From: JACKII01 sp041687435
GTDB taxonomy: Bacteria > Pseudomonadota > Alphaproteobacteria > Bin95
Direction of reading: 5' to 3'
DNA length: 64,000 bases
NCBI GenBank assembly: GCA_041687435.1
Contig: JAWLBX010000010.1
Span: 1-64,000 of the forward strand
Part shown: piece by piece, positions 7,657 through 15,708 of the stretch
Layout of the letters: each line of letters starts with the position of its first letter
Numbering within the stretch: position 1 is the stretch's first letter
The notes under the pieces: model-generated
Seen by the model: the letters and a program-made list of their open reading frames with translations, nothing else
Databases searched by the model: none
Told to the model about the DNA's origin: nothing
Made by a program: the position numbers and the translations under genes

Positions 7657-10608
7657 CTAAACCGGCGATACTCGGCACAACAGCGATTTCAGATTGGTCT
7701 GTTCGCTGATCGGGCAGCGCTGGGTCTTGTCGGTCAGGTAGTTGACCGGCTTCCAGGGGTGGTAGGGCTGTTTCTCGCCCCAGCCGATCGGGATGAACAC
7801 GGCGGTCTTGCGGATGCCGGCATAGACCCAGGCCCGCGCTTCCGTCTCGCCATGGCCGGTTTCGATGCGCACGCGCTCGCCATCGCGAATGCCCAGGCGG
7901 CCGGCGGTTTCCGGGTGGATCTGGCAGTAGAGGTCCGGCCACATCTCCTGCGCCTGCCAGGAATTGTGGGTCCAGGAATGGAAGTGCGGCGCCGGCGGGC
8001 GGCCGCTCACCAGTTCCATGGTGAAGCCCTGGTCACGCAGCGCGGCGCCGGGCGAGGCATTGTCGCCGCTGATGATACGCGCGCGCGAGGCGTTGACGGC
8101 GCCGTTGTAGAACGGGTTCGGCACGCCCACCGTGCTGTCGTCATCCAGCAACTCGATATAGGGCAGATCAATCAGCGTCTCCCGCTCGCTGTAGAATTCG
8201 GGCAGGGCGGAAAGGCCGAGCGCGTTGAACTTGGCCTCCTGCACCTCCGTCCAGAATTCCAGCTTGCCGGATGGCGTCGGGAAGCGGTGGCCCTCCGGTG
8301 CGCCGGGGGCGGTGGTGCCTTCGGTGTAGAGCGTCTCGATCTCGGCTGAATCCTCCGTCGGCGCGGGGAAGCGCACCCAGCGTTTCGGTGTGGCGTGCAG
8401 GCGCTGCTGGGTGACGCCCTGCACTTGCGGGTGGCCGATCATCGCCTCGTCCCAGAAGACGGCGCTGTCCTTCCATTCCTCCCGCATCACGTCACCGAAG
8501 CCGAACCGCTTGCCGAGCTCGATCCAGATCCAGCCGTCCGGCTTGGCCTCGCCCGGCGGGTCGATCATCCGGTCGATCCAGACGATGCGCCGGTCCTCGC
8601 TGGCCCGGCTGATCTCGCCCTTCTCGATGCCGGTCGCCACGGGCAGCACATAGTCCGCGTAGGCGCTGGTCTCGTTCTGGAACAGGTCGATATGTACCAG
8701 CAGGTCCAGCGCGGAGAGCGCCTTGCGCGTGCGCTCCTGCTCCGGCCAGAGCGCCATCGGGTTGTTGTTGGCGATCAACGCCTTCAGCGGATAGGGCTCG
8801 CCGGTCAGCATCGCCTCGGTCCAGCCGGTTGGGCTGGTACGGATGCGGGGTCGGTTCGGCTTGACGATGCGGTCTGCCGGCGCGTTTGCCTCCACCGGAT
8901 TGCCGGAGCTCATGTTGAAATAGGTGCCGCCCGGCCGGCCCCAATTGCCGGTGATGGCGGCGACGAACATGATCGCCCGGTTGTTCTGGACCGAGTTGGT
9001 GTGCTGGTTCAGGCCGCGGCTACCGAAGATCACGCAACCGTCGGCCGTTGCAATTTCTTCTGCCAGTTTGCGAATGGCGGCGGCAGGCAGGTCGCAGATC
9101 GGCGCGGCCCAATCCGGCGAATAGCCTTTCTCGAACAGGAAATCGCGCCACTTCTCCCAGCCCAGCACGTAATCGCGGCAGAAATCGCGGTCCTGCAGGT
9201 TGGCATCGAAGATGTGATAGGCCAGCGCCAGGAACAGGGCGAAGTCGGCTCCCGGGCGGATGGGCAGGTGCCAGTTGGCCTTGCTGGCGGTCACGGTCTG
9301 GCGCGGGTCGATCACGACCATGCGGGCGCCGTTCTGCAGGCGCCAATCGTTGATCATGCCGAAATGCACCGGCCGGGTTTCCGCCTGGTTGTCGCCGACA
9401 TAGACGTAAAGCTGGGCCGAACCCATGTCGCCCGGTGTGTAGCTGTTGCCGCTGCCGCCCGCGCCCAGCACAAGCTGAAAGGCGATGTTCTTGCCAGTGG
9501 AGCAGTAGGGCTCCGTCGTTTCGAAATTTGGCGTGCCGAACATCTGGTGGAACAGGCGGATATAGCCCTTGTTCGCCAGCGTTCCGGTGCGGGTGCCGGC
9601 GAAAATGCCCAGCGCCTCCGGTCCGTATTCGTCGCGCACGGCCTTGATCTTGTCTGCAATTTCGTCCAGCGCCTGATCCCAGGAAATCGGCACGAACTGG
9701 CCTTCGCCGCGCTTGCCAACGCGCTTCAGCGGCTGGGTCAGGCGCTTTTCGCTGCTGTAGAGTTGCAGGGAAAGCTGCGATTTGGGGCAGACGCGGCCCT
9801 GATAGAGCGGGTCGTCGTCGTTGCCGGTGATCTTCACCAGCTTGCCATTGCGGAAATGGTATTTGGTCGGGCAGGCGTTGAAGCAGATGTTGCAGCCACC
9901 GGGCTGGACCGAGTCCGGCGTGCGCTCCTTGCGCGGCGCCTTGAACGGATAGGCCGAAGGTTCGCCCTGGAACTGGCCGCTATCGGTCACGCCCGGCAGG
10001 GTGCGGTCCTCCGCCGTGAAGGCCTGGGCCTCGCCGATCAGCCGGTCCAGGTAAATCGTGGCCGGCTCCAGCAGCCAGGGATCGTTGTCGAGGCGCTTGC
10101 GGCCTTGCGCTTCGGCCTCCGCCAGCAAGGTGTCGCGCTCGCCAAAGGTGATGGCGCGGGTCGGGCAGACGCTAGCGCAGGCGGTAGTGGCGTCGCCTTC
10201 CGCCCGACGTTCGGCGCAGAGGTCGCATTTGACGGCGTGGTGGCCTTCCGCGTCATAGCCCATGGCGCCATAGGGGCAGGCCGCGACGCACTCGCCGCAG
10301 CCGACGCAGCGATCCTCCAGCACCTGCACGACGCCGGTTTCCGCGTCCTTGATGATCGCCTTTGGATTGACCGGGCAGGCGCGCAGGCAGGCCGGCCGGT
10401 CGCAATGCTGGCAGGCGAGCGTCAAGAAATCGAGCGCAGGCCGCCCCGCCCCGTTCTGTTGGCTCGCATCGGCCTGGCCGGGCAGCCACAGCACCCGGTT
10501 GCGCCGCTCGCCAGGGCCCAGGCCATGCTCGGTCTTGCAGGCAACCTCGCAAGACTTGCAGCCGGTGCAGCGTTCCAGGTCGATCATCAGGGCGAGGCGG
10601 TTGGACAT
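7657..10608 (-). CDS. ferredoxin-domain / molybdopterin oxidoreductase fusion
   Basis: 983-residue protein joining two normally separate subunits. Residues 1-200 are a DmsB/NrfC-type ferredoxin with four cysteine clusters (CTGCKSC, CQHCDRPAC, CVGCGEC, CDLC with CASVCP). From about residue 239 comes a molybdo-bis-PGD catalytic subunit of the DMSO-reductase superfamily with its own cluster C-x2-C-x3-C-x27-C (CNICFNACP to VCPK). The likely molybdenum ligand is the cysteine in PYCSTG near residue 369. The molybdopterin-dinucleotide binding domain closes the protein. There is no twin-arginine signal, so it is probably cytoplasmic. ATG 10608 is chosen because the ferredoxin domain begins there. Substrate unknown; polysulfide/thiosulfate-type and nitrate-type relatives share the cysteine ligand. 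Confidence 0.9.
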   Translation of the reverse strand: MSNRLALMIDLERCTGCKSCEVACKTEHGLGPGERRNRVLWLPGQADASQQNGAGRPALDFLTLACQHCDRPACLRACPVNPKAIIKDAETGVVQVLEDRCVGCGECVAACPYGAMGYDAEGHHAVKCDLCAERRAEGDATTACASVCPTRAITFGERDTLLAEAEAQGRKRLDNDPWLLEPATIYLDRLIGEAQAFTAEDRTLPGVTDSGQFQGEPSAYPFKAPRKERTPDSVQPGGCNICFNACPTKYHFRNGKLVKITGNDDDPLYQGRVCPKSQLSLQLYSSEKRLTQPLKRVGKRGEGQFVPISWDQALDEIADKIKAVRDEYGPEALGIFAGTRTGTLANKGYIRLFHQMFGTPNFETTEPYCSTGKNIAFQLVLGAGGSGNSYTPGDMGSAQLYVYVGDNQAETRPVHFGMINDWRLQNGARMVVIDPRQTVTASKANWHLPIRPGADFALFLALAYHIFDANLQDRDFCRDYVLGWEKWRDFLFEKGYSPDWAAPICDLPAAAIRKLAEEIATADGCVIFGSRGLNQHTNSVQNNRAIMFVAAITGNWGRPGGTYFNMSSGNPVEANAPADRIVKPNRPRIRTSPTGWTEAMLTGEPYPLKALIANNNPMALWPEQERTRKALSALDLLVHIDLFQNETSAYADYVLPVATGIEKGEISRASEDRRIVWIDRMIDPPGEAKPDGWIWIELGKRFGFGDVMREEWKDSAVFWDEAMIGHPQVQGVTQQRLHATPKRWVRFPAPTEDSAEIETLYTEGTTAPGAPEGHRFPTPSGKLEFWTEVQEAKFNALGLSALPEFYSERETLIDLPYIELLDDDSTVGVPNPFYNGAVNASRARIISGDNASPGAALRDQGFTMELVSGRPPAPHFHSWTHNSWQAQEMWPDLYCQIHPETAGRLGIRDGERVRIETGHGETEARAWVYAGIRKTAVFIPIGWGEKQPYHPWKPVNYLTDKTQRCPISEQTNLKSLLCRVSPV

Positions 10609-10707
10609 TGGCAGATTCCGGTCTTGGCTGCGACAGGTGAAGCGGGCATGACGGAACGGCATTTGCCGCTTCCGGTCAAGTTGGGAAAGGTGCAGTCGGC
10701 ATTGGTG

Positions 10708-11226
10708 CTAGCGCGCCCACAACCCGCCGATGGAGCCCGGTTCCGTGCGCCATTCCAGGTCCAGCAGGAAGCGCTTGGTGTCCAGGCCGCCACCGAAGCC
10801 GGTCAGGCTGCCGTTCGCGCCAATGACGCGGTGACAGGGCACGATCACGGGCAGGGGGTTGGCATTGTTCGCGGCGCCGACGGCGCGCGTGGCTTTCGGG
10901 CGGCCGATGGCCTTGGCAATGTCGGCATAGCTGCGGGTCTCCCCGTAGGGTATCTGCCGAAGCGCCTGCCATACGCATTTCTGGAAATCGGTTCCGGGTG
11001 GCCGCAAGGGCAGGTTGAAATCGCGGAGCTTGCCGTCGAAATACGCGGCCAGTTGCGACTTTGCCTCGCCGAACAGGTGATCCGCAACGCCCCATTCCGC
11101 CCTGGCCCGCATCGCGCGGCTGCCGTTGGGAAAGCCCAGATAGACCAGTGCCGCCTCGTCGCCTGCCAGCAACAGCGCGCCAATCGGGCTTTCGAAGAAG
11201 CTATAGAAAAGCGGCTGTTCGGTCAT
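10708..11226 (-). CDS. ogt: methylated-DNA--protein-cysteine methyltransferase
   Basis: Suicide repair protein that transfers alkyl groups from O6-alkylguanine to its own cysteine. The 172-residue protein has the active-site PCHRVIG with the acceptor cysteine near residue 138. The DNA-binding helix (VWQALRQIPYGETRSYADIA) and the preceding AIGRPKATRAVG arginine-finger region are complete, and GSLTGFGGGL closes the active site. The N-terminal domain is short, as in Ogt rather than Ada. It lies between the membrane anchor gene (26-base gap) and the molybdoenzyme gene (99-base gap) on the same strand, an unusual place for a repair gene. Confidence 0.95.
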   Translation of the reverse strand: MTEQPLFYSFFESPIGALLLAGDEAALVYLGFPNGSRAMRARAEWGVADHLFGEAKSQLAAYFDGKLRDFNLPLRPPGTDFQKCVWQALRQIPYGETRSYADIAKAIGRPKATRAVGAANNANPLPVIVPCHRVIGANGSLTGFGGGLDTKRFLLDLEWRTEPGSIGGLWAR

Positions 11227-11252
11227 GGTTCGGTCTCAGGCGGCCATGCCGC

Positions 11253-12032
11253 TCAGAAATTCCAATCCGTAATATGCCACCAATAGATTTCCCTGCCATC
11301 GGCAACATAGCCGGCGAAAAAGGTAACAACCAGAACATGTCCCACCAAGCCCGCAACAAAAGCCCACGCAAGGAGCCGATGGACAAGCCGCCAGTGCCGT
11401 TGCCCAGAGGAAAGCATGGCGGTGGCACCGGTCAGGCGCAGTTCTTCATCGCATAGCCGCTGATAGGCCACGGCTTTGCCGGGCCGGGTTAGCCAATGGC
11501 GCGGCTGCAGCGAGAAGGTGGCTTCGCCGGCGGCGGGGTCCAGGTTGGCCAGCACGGCACGCTTTTCCGCAATCAGCGTCCGCATCCGCGCGTGCGTTTC
11601 GGCAGAGGGCGGCTTGAAGGCCGCGTGCTTGCGGCCAAAGGTTCGGGCCATCTGTTTTGCGCCGGCGCTGCGCGACCAGACGCCCAACACGACCAGGGCG
11701 GCCAGCAGAACCAGAAGCAGCGTGGGGAATCGCCAGACGCCGAAGCTCCAATGGGCCATCACCAAGGCAAGCCCCAAACTCGCGAGGCCGACATGGGCAT
11801 GAAAGCCGCGCTTGCCTGGCTGGCCGAACCGCTTGGCCAGAACTGCCGCAAAGGATGCCAGCAACAGGAGCCCGCCAAGGATAGCGGCGGACTGGAGCAG
11901 GGGGCTGCCGGGCCGGGCCCAGTCGGCAGCCGACGCGCCGAACACTGTTGCCGCCACCAAGCCCGCGGCGACGGTTCCGCCGACAATGGCATAAAGCAGC
12001 GAATTGTTGAGGTCTTTGGGTCGCTGGCTCAC
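11253..12032 (-). CDS. b-cytochrome-like membrane protein, probable anchor of the molybdoenzyme
   Basis: 259-residue integral membrane protein with about five hydrophobic segments: near residues 10-35, 45-65, 75-95, 98-115 and a last one near 220-245. Histidines that could bind haem lie in the third helix (HAHVG, MAHW) and around the last (HWRLVHR, GLVGHV, YWWHITDW). The long loop between helices four and five is polar. I did not recognise a named family; the pattern resembles cytochrome b561-like or nitrate-reductase-gamma-like quinol anchors. GTG 12032 is chosen because GGAAAAG lies before it; the frame is open further upstream without a good start. It is the first gene of the run ending with the molybdoenzyme. 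Confidence 0.65.
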   Translation of the reverse strand: MSQRPKDLNNSLLYAIVGGTVAAGLVAATVFGASAADWARPGSPLLQSAAILGGLLLLASFAAVLAKRFGQPGKRGFHAHVGLASLGLALVMAHWSFGVWRFPTLLLVLLAALVVLGVWSRSAGAKQMARTFGRKHAAFKPPSAETHARMRTLIAEKRAVLANLDPAAGEATFSLQPRHWLTRPGKAVAYQRLCDEELRLTGATAMLSSGQRHWRLVHRLLAWAFVAGLVGHVLVVTFFAGYVADGREIYWWHITDWNF

Positions 12033-12210
12033 GCGCGTTTCTTTTCCGTTACCAAGACAGACAGGTATCAGGGAGGGGGGCAACAAGGCGGATGCCATGC
12101 TCCACAGTTGCGGAGCGGACTGCGGCCCCGGCTTGCCTGCGGGGGGGCTGTGCCCCGCGCGTTTGCCGGGGCGCAATGCGATGGCTGCAAGGTCGGGACC
12201 GATCGTTCCG

Positions 12211-13047
12211 TCAGATCGGGCGGTCGCCTTTCAGCGTGATCCGCCGCATCCTGCGGCGCTTGCCCTGATAGTCGTTCAGCGCGCAATGCTGGGTCACGCG
12301 GTTGTCCCAAACCGTGACGGTGCCCGGCTGCCAGCGCACCCGGCAGGTGAATTCCGGCCGGGTGATGTGTTCGGACAGGAAGTCGATCAGCGGCTTGCTT
12401 TCATCTTCTGTCATATCCGCGAAGCGTTTGGTGTGCGCGCGGTTGACGTAGAGGCCTTTCTGCCCGGTTTCCGGGTGCGTGCGCACCACCGGATGCTCCG
12501 AGACATAGACCTCCGCATCGGCCACGTTGTTCTGGGCCATTCCATCCAGCTTTGCCATTGCCTGGGCGCGGCTGCCGCCATAAAGCGAGTTGGAGTCGTT
12601 GACGCCAATCAAACCGTCCAGCGCGGCCTTCATCCCGTCCGACAGCGCCTCGTAGGCCGCGGCTGTGTTGGCGAACAGCGTGTCGCCGCCGAAATCCGGC
12701 GTTTCCATCGCCATCAGCAGCGTGCCCTTTGCCGGCTCCGGCAGATAGGCTGTATCCGAGTGCCAGCCGCCGCCAAAATTCACCGTATCCTTTTCGGTTT
12801 TGAGGATTTCGATGATCTCTGGATGGTCCGGCAACCCTTTGATAAAGGGATAGATGTCCGGCTCTCCGAACACGCGCGCCGCATGCAATTGCTGCTCGGG
12901 CGAGAGCTCGGGTCCATCGAACACCAAAACCTTGTGCGCCAGGAAGGCAGAGTAGACATCTGCCGCTGCGCTGTTCGAAAGGCCGCGCGACAGGTCCACG
13001 CCGCGGACACGTGCGCCGAGAGTTCCGGCAATCGGTTCAATATCCAT
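12211..13047 (-). CDS. TauD/TfdA-family Fe(II)/2-oxoglutarate dioxygenase
   Basis: 278-residue jelly-roll dioxygenase that would hydroxylate its substrate with 2-oxoglutarate and O2. Clear landmarks are ARVRGVDLSRGL at the N-terminus, the metal pair H-x-D in GGWHSDTAY, and the distal histidine in VTVWDNRVTQH. The 2-oxoglutarate-binding arginine lies in the RRMRRITL tail. TauD acts on taurine and TfdA on 2,4-D; the real substrate is not predictable. It follows the cysteine-dioxygenase-like gene by six bases, so they are very probably one operon. A second member of the family is at 20713-21609. Confidence 0.9.
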   Translation of the reverse strand: MDIEPIAGTLGARVRGVDLSRGLSNSAAADVYSAFLAHKVLVFDGPELSPEQQLHAARVFGEPDIYPFIKGLPDHPEIIEILKTEKDTVNFGGGWHSDTAYLPEPAKGTLLMAMETPDFGGDTLFANTAAAYEALSDGMKAALDGLIGVNDSNSLYGGSRAQAMAKLDGMAQNNVADAEVYVSEHPVVRTHPETGQKGLYVNRAHTKRFADMTEDESKPLIDFLSEHITRPEFTCRVRWQPGTVTVWDNRVTQHCALNDYQGKRRRMRRITLKGDRPI

Positions 13048-13053
13048 CAGTGA

Positions 13054-13608
13054 TTAGAGCCCTAAACGTTTGTTGGCATCTTCGAAGCTGCGGATGGCAG
13101 CTTGAATGTCCATATCGCGCTCTGTCAATTCTTCCGGGTCCCATTCGGACCGATGGGCGTTGAAAAAGTCGCCGCCATAGACGTGCAGGGCGGCCGAAAG
13201 CTTCAGCGTCGGATTCAGAACAGAATGGATGATGTCGTTGCCAAGCGGCGCACAGTCCCCGGTCGATAGCGACTTGGCTCCGGCGGCTTCGATCCGCCTA
13301 TTCGCGTCGTCGGGCAGGCGCCGCCAGAACAGGTTGTCCTCGCGCCCGCCATACATGCCGATTACCGCCCACATATTGTGATTGTGCGGCTGGATTGTCT
13401 GGTGCGGACCCCAGGCCAGGTTCAAAATGGTCAGGTCAGGCGCATGATAGAGCGTTTGCGAGCCGGCGCGGGTGGGCTCGCCCAGAACCTTGATGATCGA
13501 CTCGGGGTCGCTGACCGCGCGGGCAATCACCTCCTGCGCGGCCTTGTGGGTTGGGTCTTGCTTGACGGCGCGGCGGCAGTCTTCGATGAATTCGTCTAGA
13601 TCGAACAT
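13054..13608 (-). CDS. cysteine-dioxygenase-like cupin
   Basis: 184-residue cupin related to cysteine dioxygenase and other thiol dioxygenases, which oxidise a thiol to a sulfinate with one non-heme iron. The three-histidine iron site is visible as the H-x-H of QPHNHNMW plus the later histidine in NDIIHSV. IGMYGGREDNLFWRR is a strand pattern of the family. A helical N-terminus precedes the barrel. Whether it uses cysteine, 3-mercaptopropionate or a non-thiol is not known. It is the first gene of the minus-strand pair with TauD and diverges from the 2OG-oxygenase gene at 13710 across about 100 bases. Confidence 0.8.
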   Translation of the reverse strand: MFDLDEFIEDCRRAVKQDPTHKAAQEVIARAVSDPESIIKVLGEPTRAGSQTLYHAPDLTILNLAWGPHQTIQPHNHNMWAVIGMYGGREDNLFWRRLPDDANRRIEAAGAKSLSTGDCAPLGNDIIHSVLNPTLKLSAALHVYGGDFFNAHRSEWDPEELTERDMDIQAAIRSFEDANKRLGL

Positions 13609-13709
13609 CTGGAGTCTCGCGTTCGTGTCTGGTCATGAGGACGCGCATGGCATCGTCAGCAGGAAGAATAACAAATGAATTTCCATTACGGTACAGATTT
13701 GGAGAAAAA
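13609..13709. promoter_or_regulatory. divergent promoter region of the iron-oxygenase cluster
   Basis: About 100 bases separate the starts of two divergently transcribed oxygenase genes, so both promoters must lie here or within the gene ends. GGAG at 13700 is the ribosome binding site of the plus-strand gene. I could not assign -35/-10 boxes or an operator with confidence. Confidence 0.45.
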
Positions 13710-14780
13710 ATGACCAAAATATCGGATAATTTTTCAACCATCCCCCAGGTGAACCTTGCTGCGTGGAACGAGGCCGATCCTGCAGCGCAAGCAGCATTGG
13801 CCGGAAATGTTCGCGAAATCTGCCATCATGTCGGCTTTATGCTCGTGACCAACCATGGCGTTGACTGGCAGTTGGTGGAGGACGTTTTCGCATTGTCTGA
13901 GCGGCTGTTTGCCTTGCCGGAGGCGCAGAAGCGCCTGATCGACAAGCGCAATTCCCGGCATTTTCGCGGCTGGGAGCCCGTGGGCGCTGAATACACCAAC
14001 AACCGACCGGACATTCGGGAACAGGTTGATCTTTGGAGCGAGCACCCGGCGCGGGCCATCGACGTCGAACCTGCCTACCTGCGCCTGCTGGGGCCGAACC
14101 AGTGGCTCCCGGAGGGCGTGCTGCCGGGCTACCGGGCAACGATGACCCGCTGGTTTCAGGAGCTTGGCGGTTTGGCCAACCGGCTGATGCAGGTGTTTGC
14201 CACGGCGTTGGAGTTGGAGCCGGATCACTTCGACCGGATGTTCGGCACCGAACGCATGTCGCTGACCAAGCTGATCTCGTATCCGGAAACGCCGGAAGGG
14301 CAGTTCGGCGTCAATGCCCACCACGATGCCGGTTTCCTGACAGTGCTGGCGCCGGGCAAGACGCCGGGGCTGGAAGTGCAGAACGGCAATGGCGATTGGG
14401 TCGCGTTGGAGCCGGTTCCTCAGGCCTTTGTCATCAATCTGGGCGAGGTGCTGCAGGCGATCACCGGCAATTATTTTGTCGCCACGCCGCACCGGGTGGT
14501 GACGCGGGCGCCGCGCCTATCGGTTGGGTATTTTCACGGGCCGTCGCTCGATACCTCGATCAGGCCACTGCCGCTCGCCGCTAGGTTCCGGCGGGCGGTG
14601 GCGGCCAGTCCCCGCCATGCCAAGGCTGGTTTCATGGCCCAGCCGGACGAGGTGGCGGCTGGCGTGGCCGATATGGCCAGCGAAAAGCATCCGGATACCT
14701 ATGGCGGGCAGCTCTGGAACTATTTCCGCCGCAGCTACCCGGAAAACATGCGTCACCATTATCCCGATCTGACGGGGTAG
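13710..14780 (+). CDS. isopenicillin-N-synthase-like Fe(II) oxygenase
   Basis: 356-residue member of the 2OG-Fe(II)/isopenicillin N synthase superfamily. The N-terminal domain has IPQVNLAAW and the helix GFMLVTNHGVD, both characteristic. The core holds HHDAGFLTVL (His-x-Asp metal ligands), VINLGEVLQAITG and TPHRVV (distal histidine). RLSVGYF supplies the Arg-x-Ser that binds 2-oxoglutarate or the substrate carboxylate. ATG 13710 is chosen because GGAGAAAAA lies immediately before it; the frame is open back to 13635. Bacterial relatives act on amino acids, gibberellin-like acids or ethylene formation, so substrate is open. It is followed closely by a phytanoyl-CoA dioxygenase-type gene. Confidence 0.9.
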   Translation: MTKISDNFSTIPQVNLAAWNEADPAAQAALAGNVREICHHVGFMLVTNHGVDWQLVEDVFALSERLFALPEAQKRLIDKRNSRHFRGWEPVGAEYTNNRPDIREQVDLWSEHPARAIDVEPAYLRLLGPNQWLPEGVLPGYRATMTRWFQELGGLANRLMQVFATALELEPDHFDRMFGTERMSLTKLISYPETPEGQFGVNAHHDAGFLTVLAPGKTPGLEVQNGNGDWVALEPVPQAFVINLGEVLQAITGNYFVATPHRVVTRAPRLSVGYFHGPSLDTSIRPLPLAARFRRAVAASPRHAKAGFMAQPDEVAAGVADMASEKHPDTYGGQLWNYFRRSYPENMRHHYPDLTG

Positions 14781-14845
14781 AAGTGCCGACGGCTCCAATG
14801 CTATGGAGTATGTCACCAAATGTCGCCTGCCAGGGAATGCCTTCG

Positions 14846-15685
14846 ATGAACGATATGGCCTCCGCTCTTGCCGCTGATTATGCCCGCGATGGCTTCGTCT
14901 TTCCGCTCGATATTCTGACACCTGCGGAGGCTGGGGCGCTGCGGGCCGATCTGGAAGCGGGCGAGGCTGCGCTGGCAAATGACCCGCAGAAGCTTGCCCT
15001 GCTGCGGGGTTATCCGGCGCGGCTGCTGCCGGGTTTCGATGCGTTGGTGCGCCATCCGAAGATGATCGCCGCCGCCTCTGCCGTACTGGGCCCCGATGTG
15101 CTGGTCTGGGGTTCCGGCCTGTTCATCAAGGAGGCGAACACGCCGCATTATGTGAGCTGGCACCAGGACCTGACCTACTGGGGGCTGGACCAGGAAGACG
15201 AGGTCACGCTCTGGGTTGCGCTTTCGCCGGCGACGACCGAAAGCGGCTGCATGCGCTTCGTCCCCGGGACGCATCGCGAGCAAATTGTGCCCCACACAGA
15301 CACCTTCTCCGGCGACAACCTGCTGACGCGCGGCCAGGAATTGGCCGTGCAGGTGAACGAGGCGGATGCGGTGGATGCCGTGTTGCAGACTGGCCAGGCA
15401 TCGGTGCATCACGGCCACCTGTTTCATGCCTCCGGCCCGAACCGGACCGGCGACCGCCGGATCGGCGCTGCCATCCGCTACATCTCTCCCCGTATGAAGG
15501 CCCGGTCTGGGCCGGCGACGGAGGTAACGCTGGTGGCGGGCGAGGATCGCTATGGCAACTTCACGTTGGTGGATGGCCCGGCCGAGCGCATGGCCGAAGC
15601 CGATTTCGCCCGCGTGGCCGCCGATGCAGCGCGTCGCAAGACCATCCTCTTCGAAGGTGCAGAGGAGGCGGGCAAAGGGCGGTAA
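14846..15685 (+). CDS. phytanoyl-CoA dioxygenase (PhyH) family protein
   Basis: Fe(II)/2-oxoglutarate oxygenase, about 279 residues. Visible are YARDGFVFPLDILTPAEA at the N-terminus, the metal motif WHQDLTYWGL (His-x-Asp), GCMRFVPGTHR and the distal histidine in GHLFHASGPNRTGDRR. The last also carries the arginine that binds 2-oxoglutarate. Several starts are possible (14783, 14837, 14846); ATG 14846 is preferred because AGGGA precedes it and the conserved part starts just after. Family members hydroxylate phytanoyl-CoA, ectoine and many secondary-metabolite intermediates. It is the fourth non-heme iron oxygenase in a row and is probably co-transcribed with the preceding gene. Confidence 0.87.
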   Translation: MNDMASALAADYARDGFVFPLDILTPAEAGALRADLEAGEAALANDPQKLALLRGYPARLLPGFDALVRHPKMIAAASAVLGPDVLVWGSGLFIKEANTPHYVSWHQDLTYWGLDQEDEVTLWVALSPATTESGCMRFVPGTHREQIVPHTDTFSGDNLLTRGQELAVQVNEADAVDAVLQTGQASVHHGHLFHASGPNRTGDRRIGAAIRYISPRMKARSGPATEVTLVAGEDRYGNFTLVDGPAERMAEADFARVAADAARRKTILFEGAEEAGKGR

Positions 15686-15708
15686 GGCCCCTGCCTGCGG
15701 GTGTCGGA

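Noticed and set aside
8395..11286. A 963-codon open frame on the plus strand opposite the molybdoenzyme
   Set aside because: It is the complement of a clear conserved protein. Its translation has no domain motifs and the open frame is a by-product of GC-rich codon use.
12152..12172. GCCCCG/CGGGGC hairpin after the TauD gene as a terminator
   Set aside because: Six-pair stem without a U-run in a very GC-rich stretch; not distinguishable from chance.
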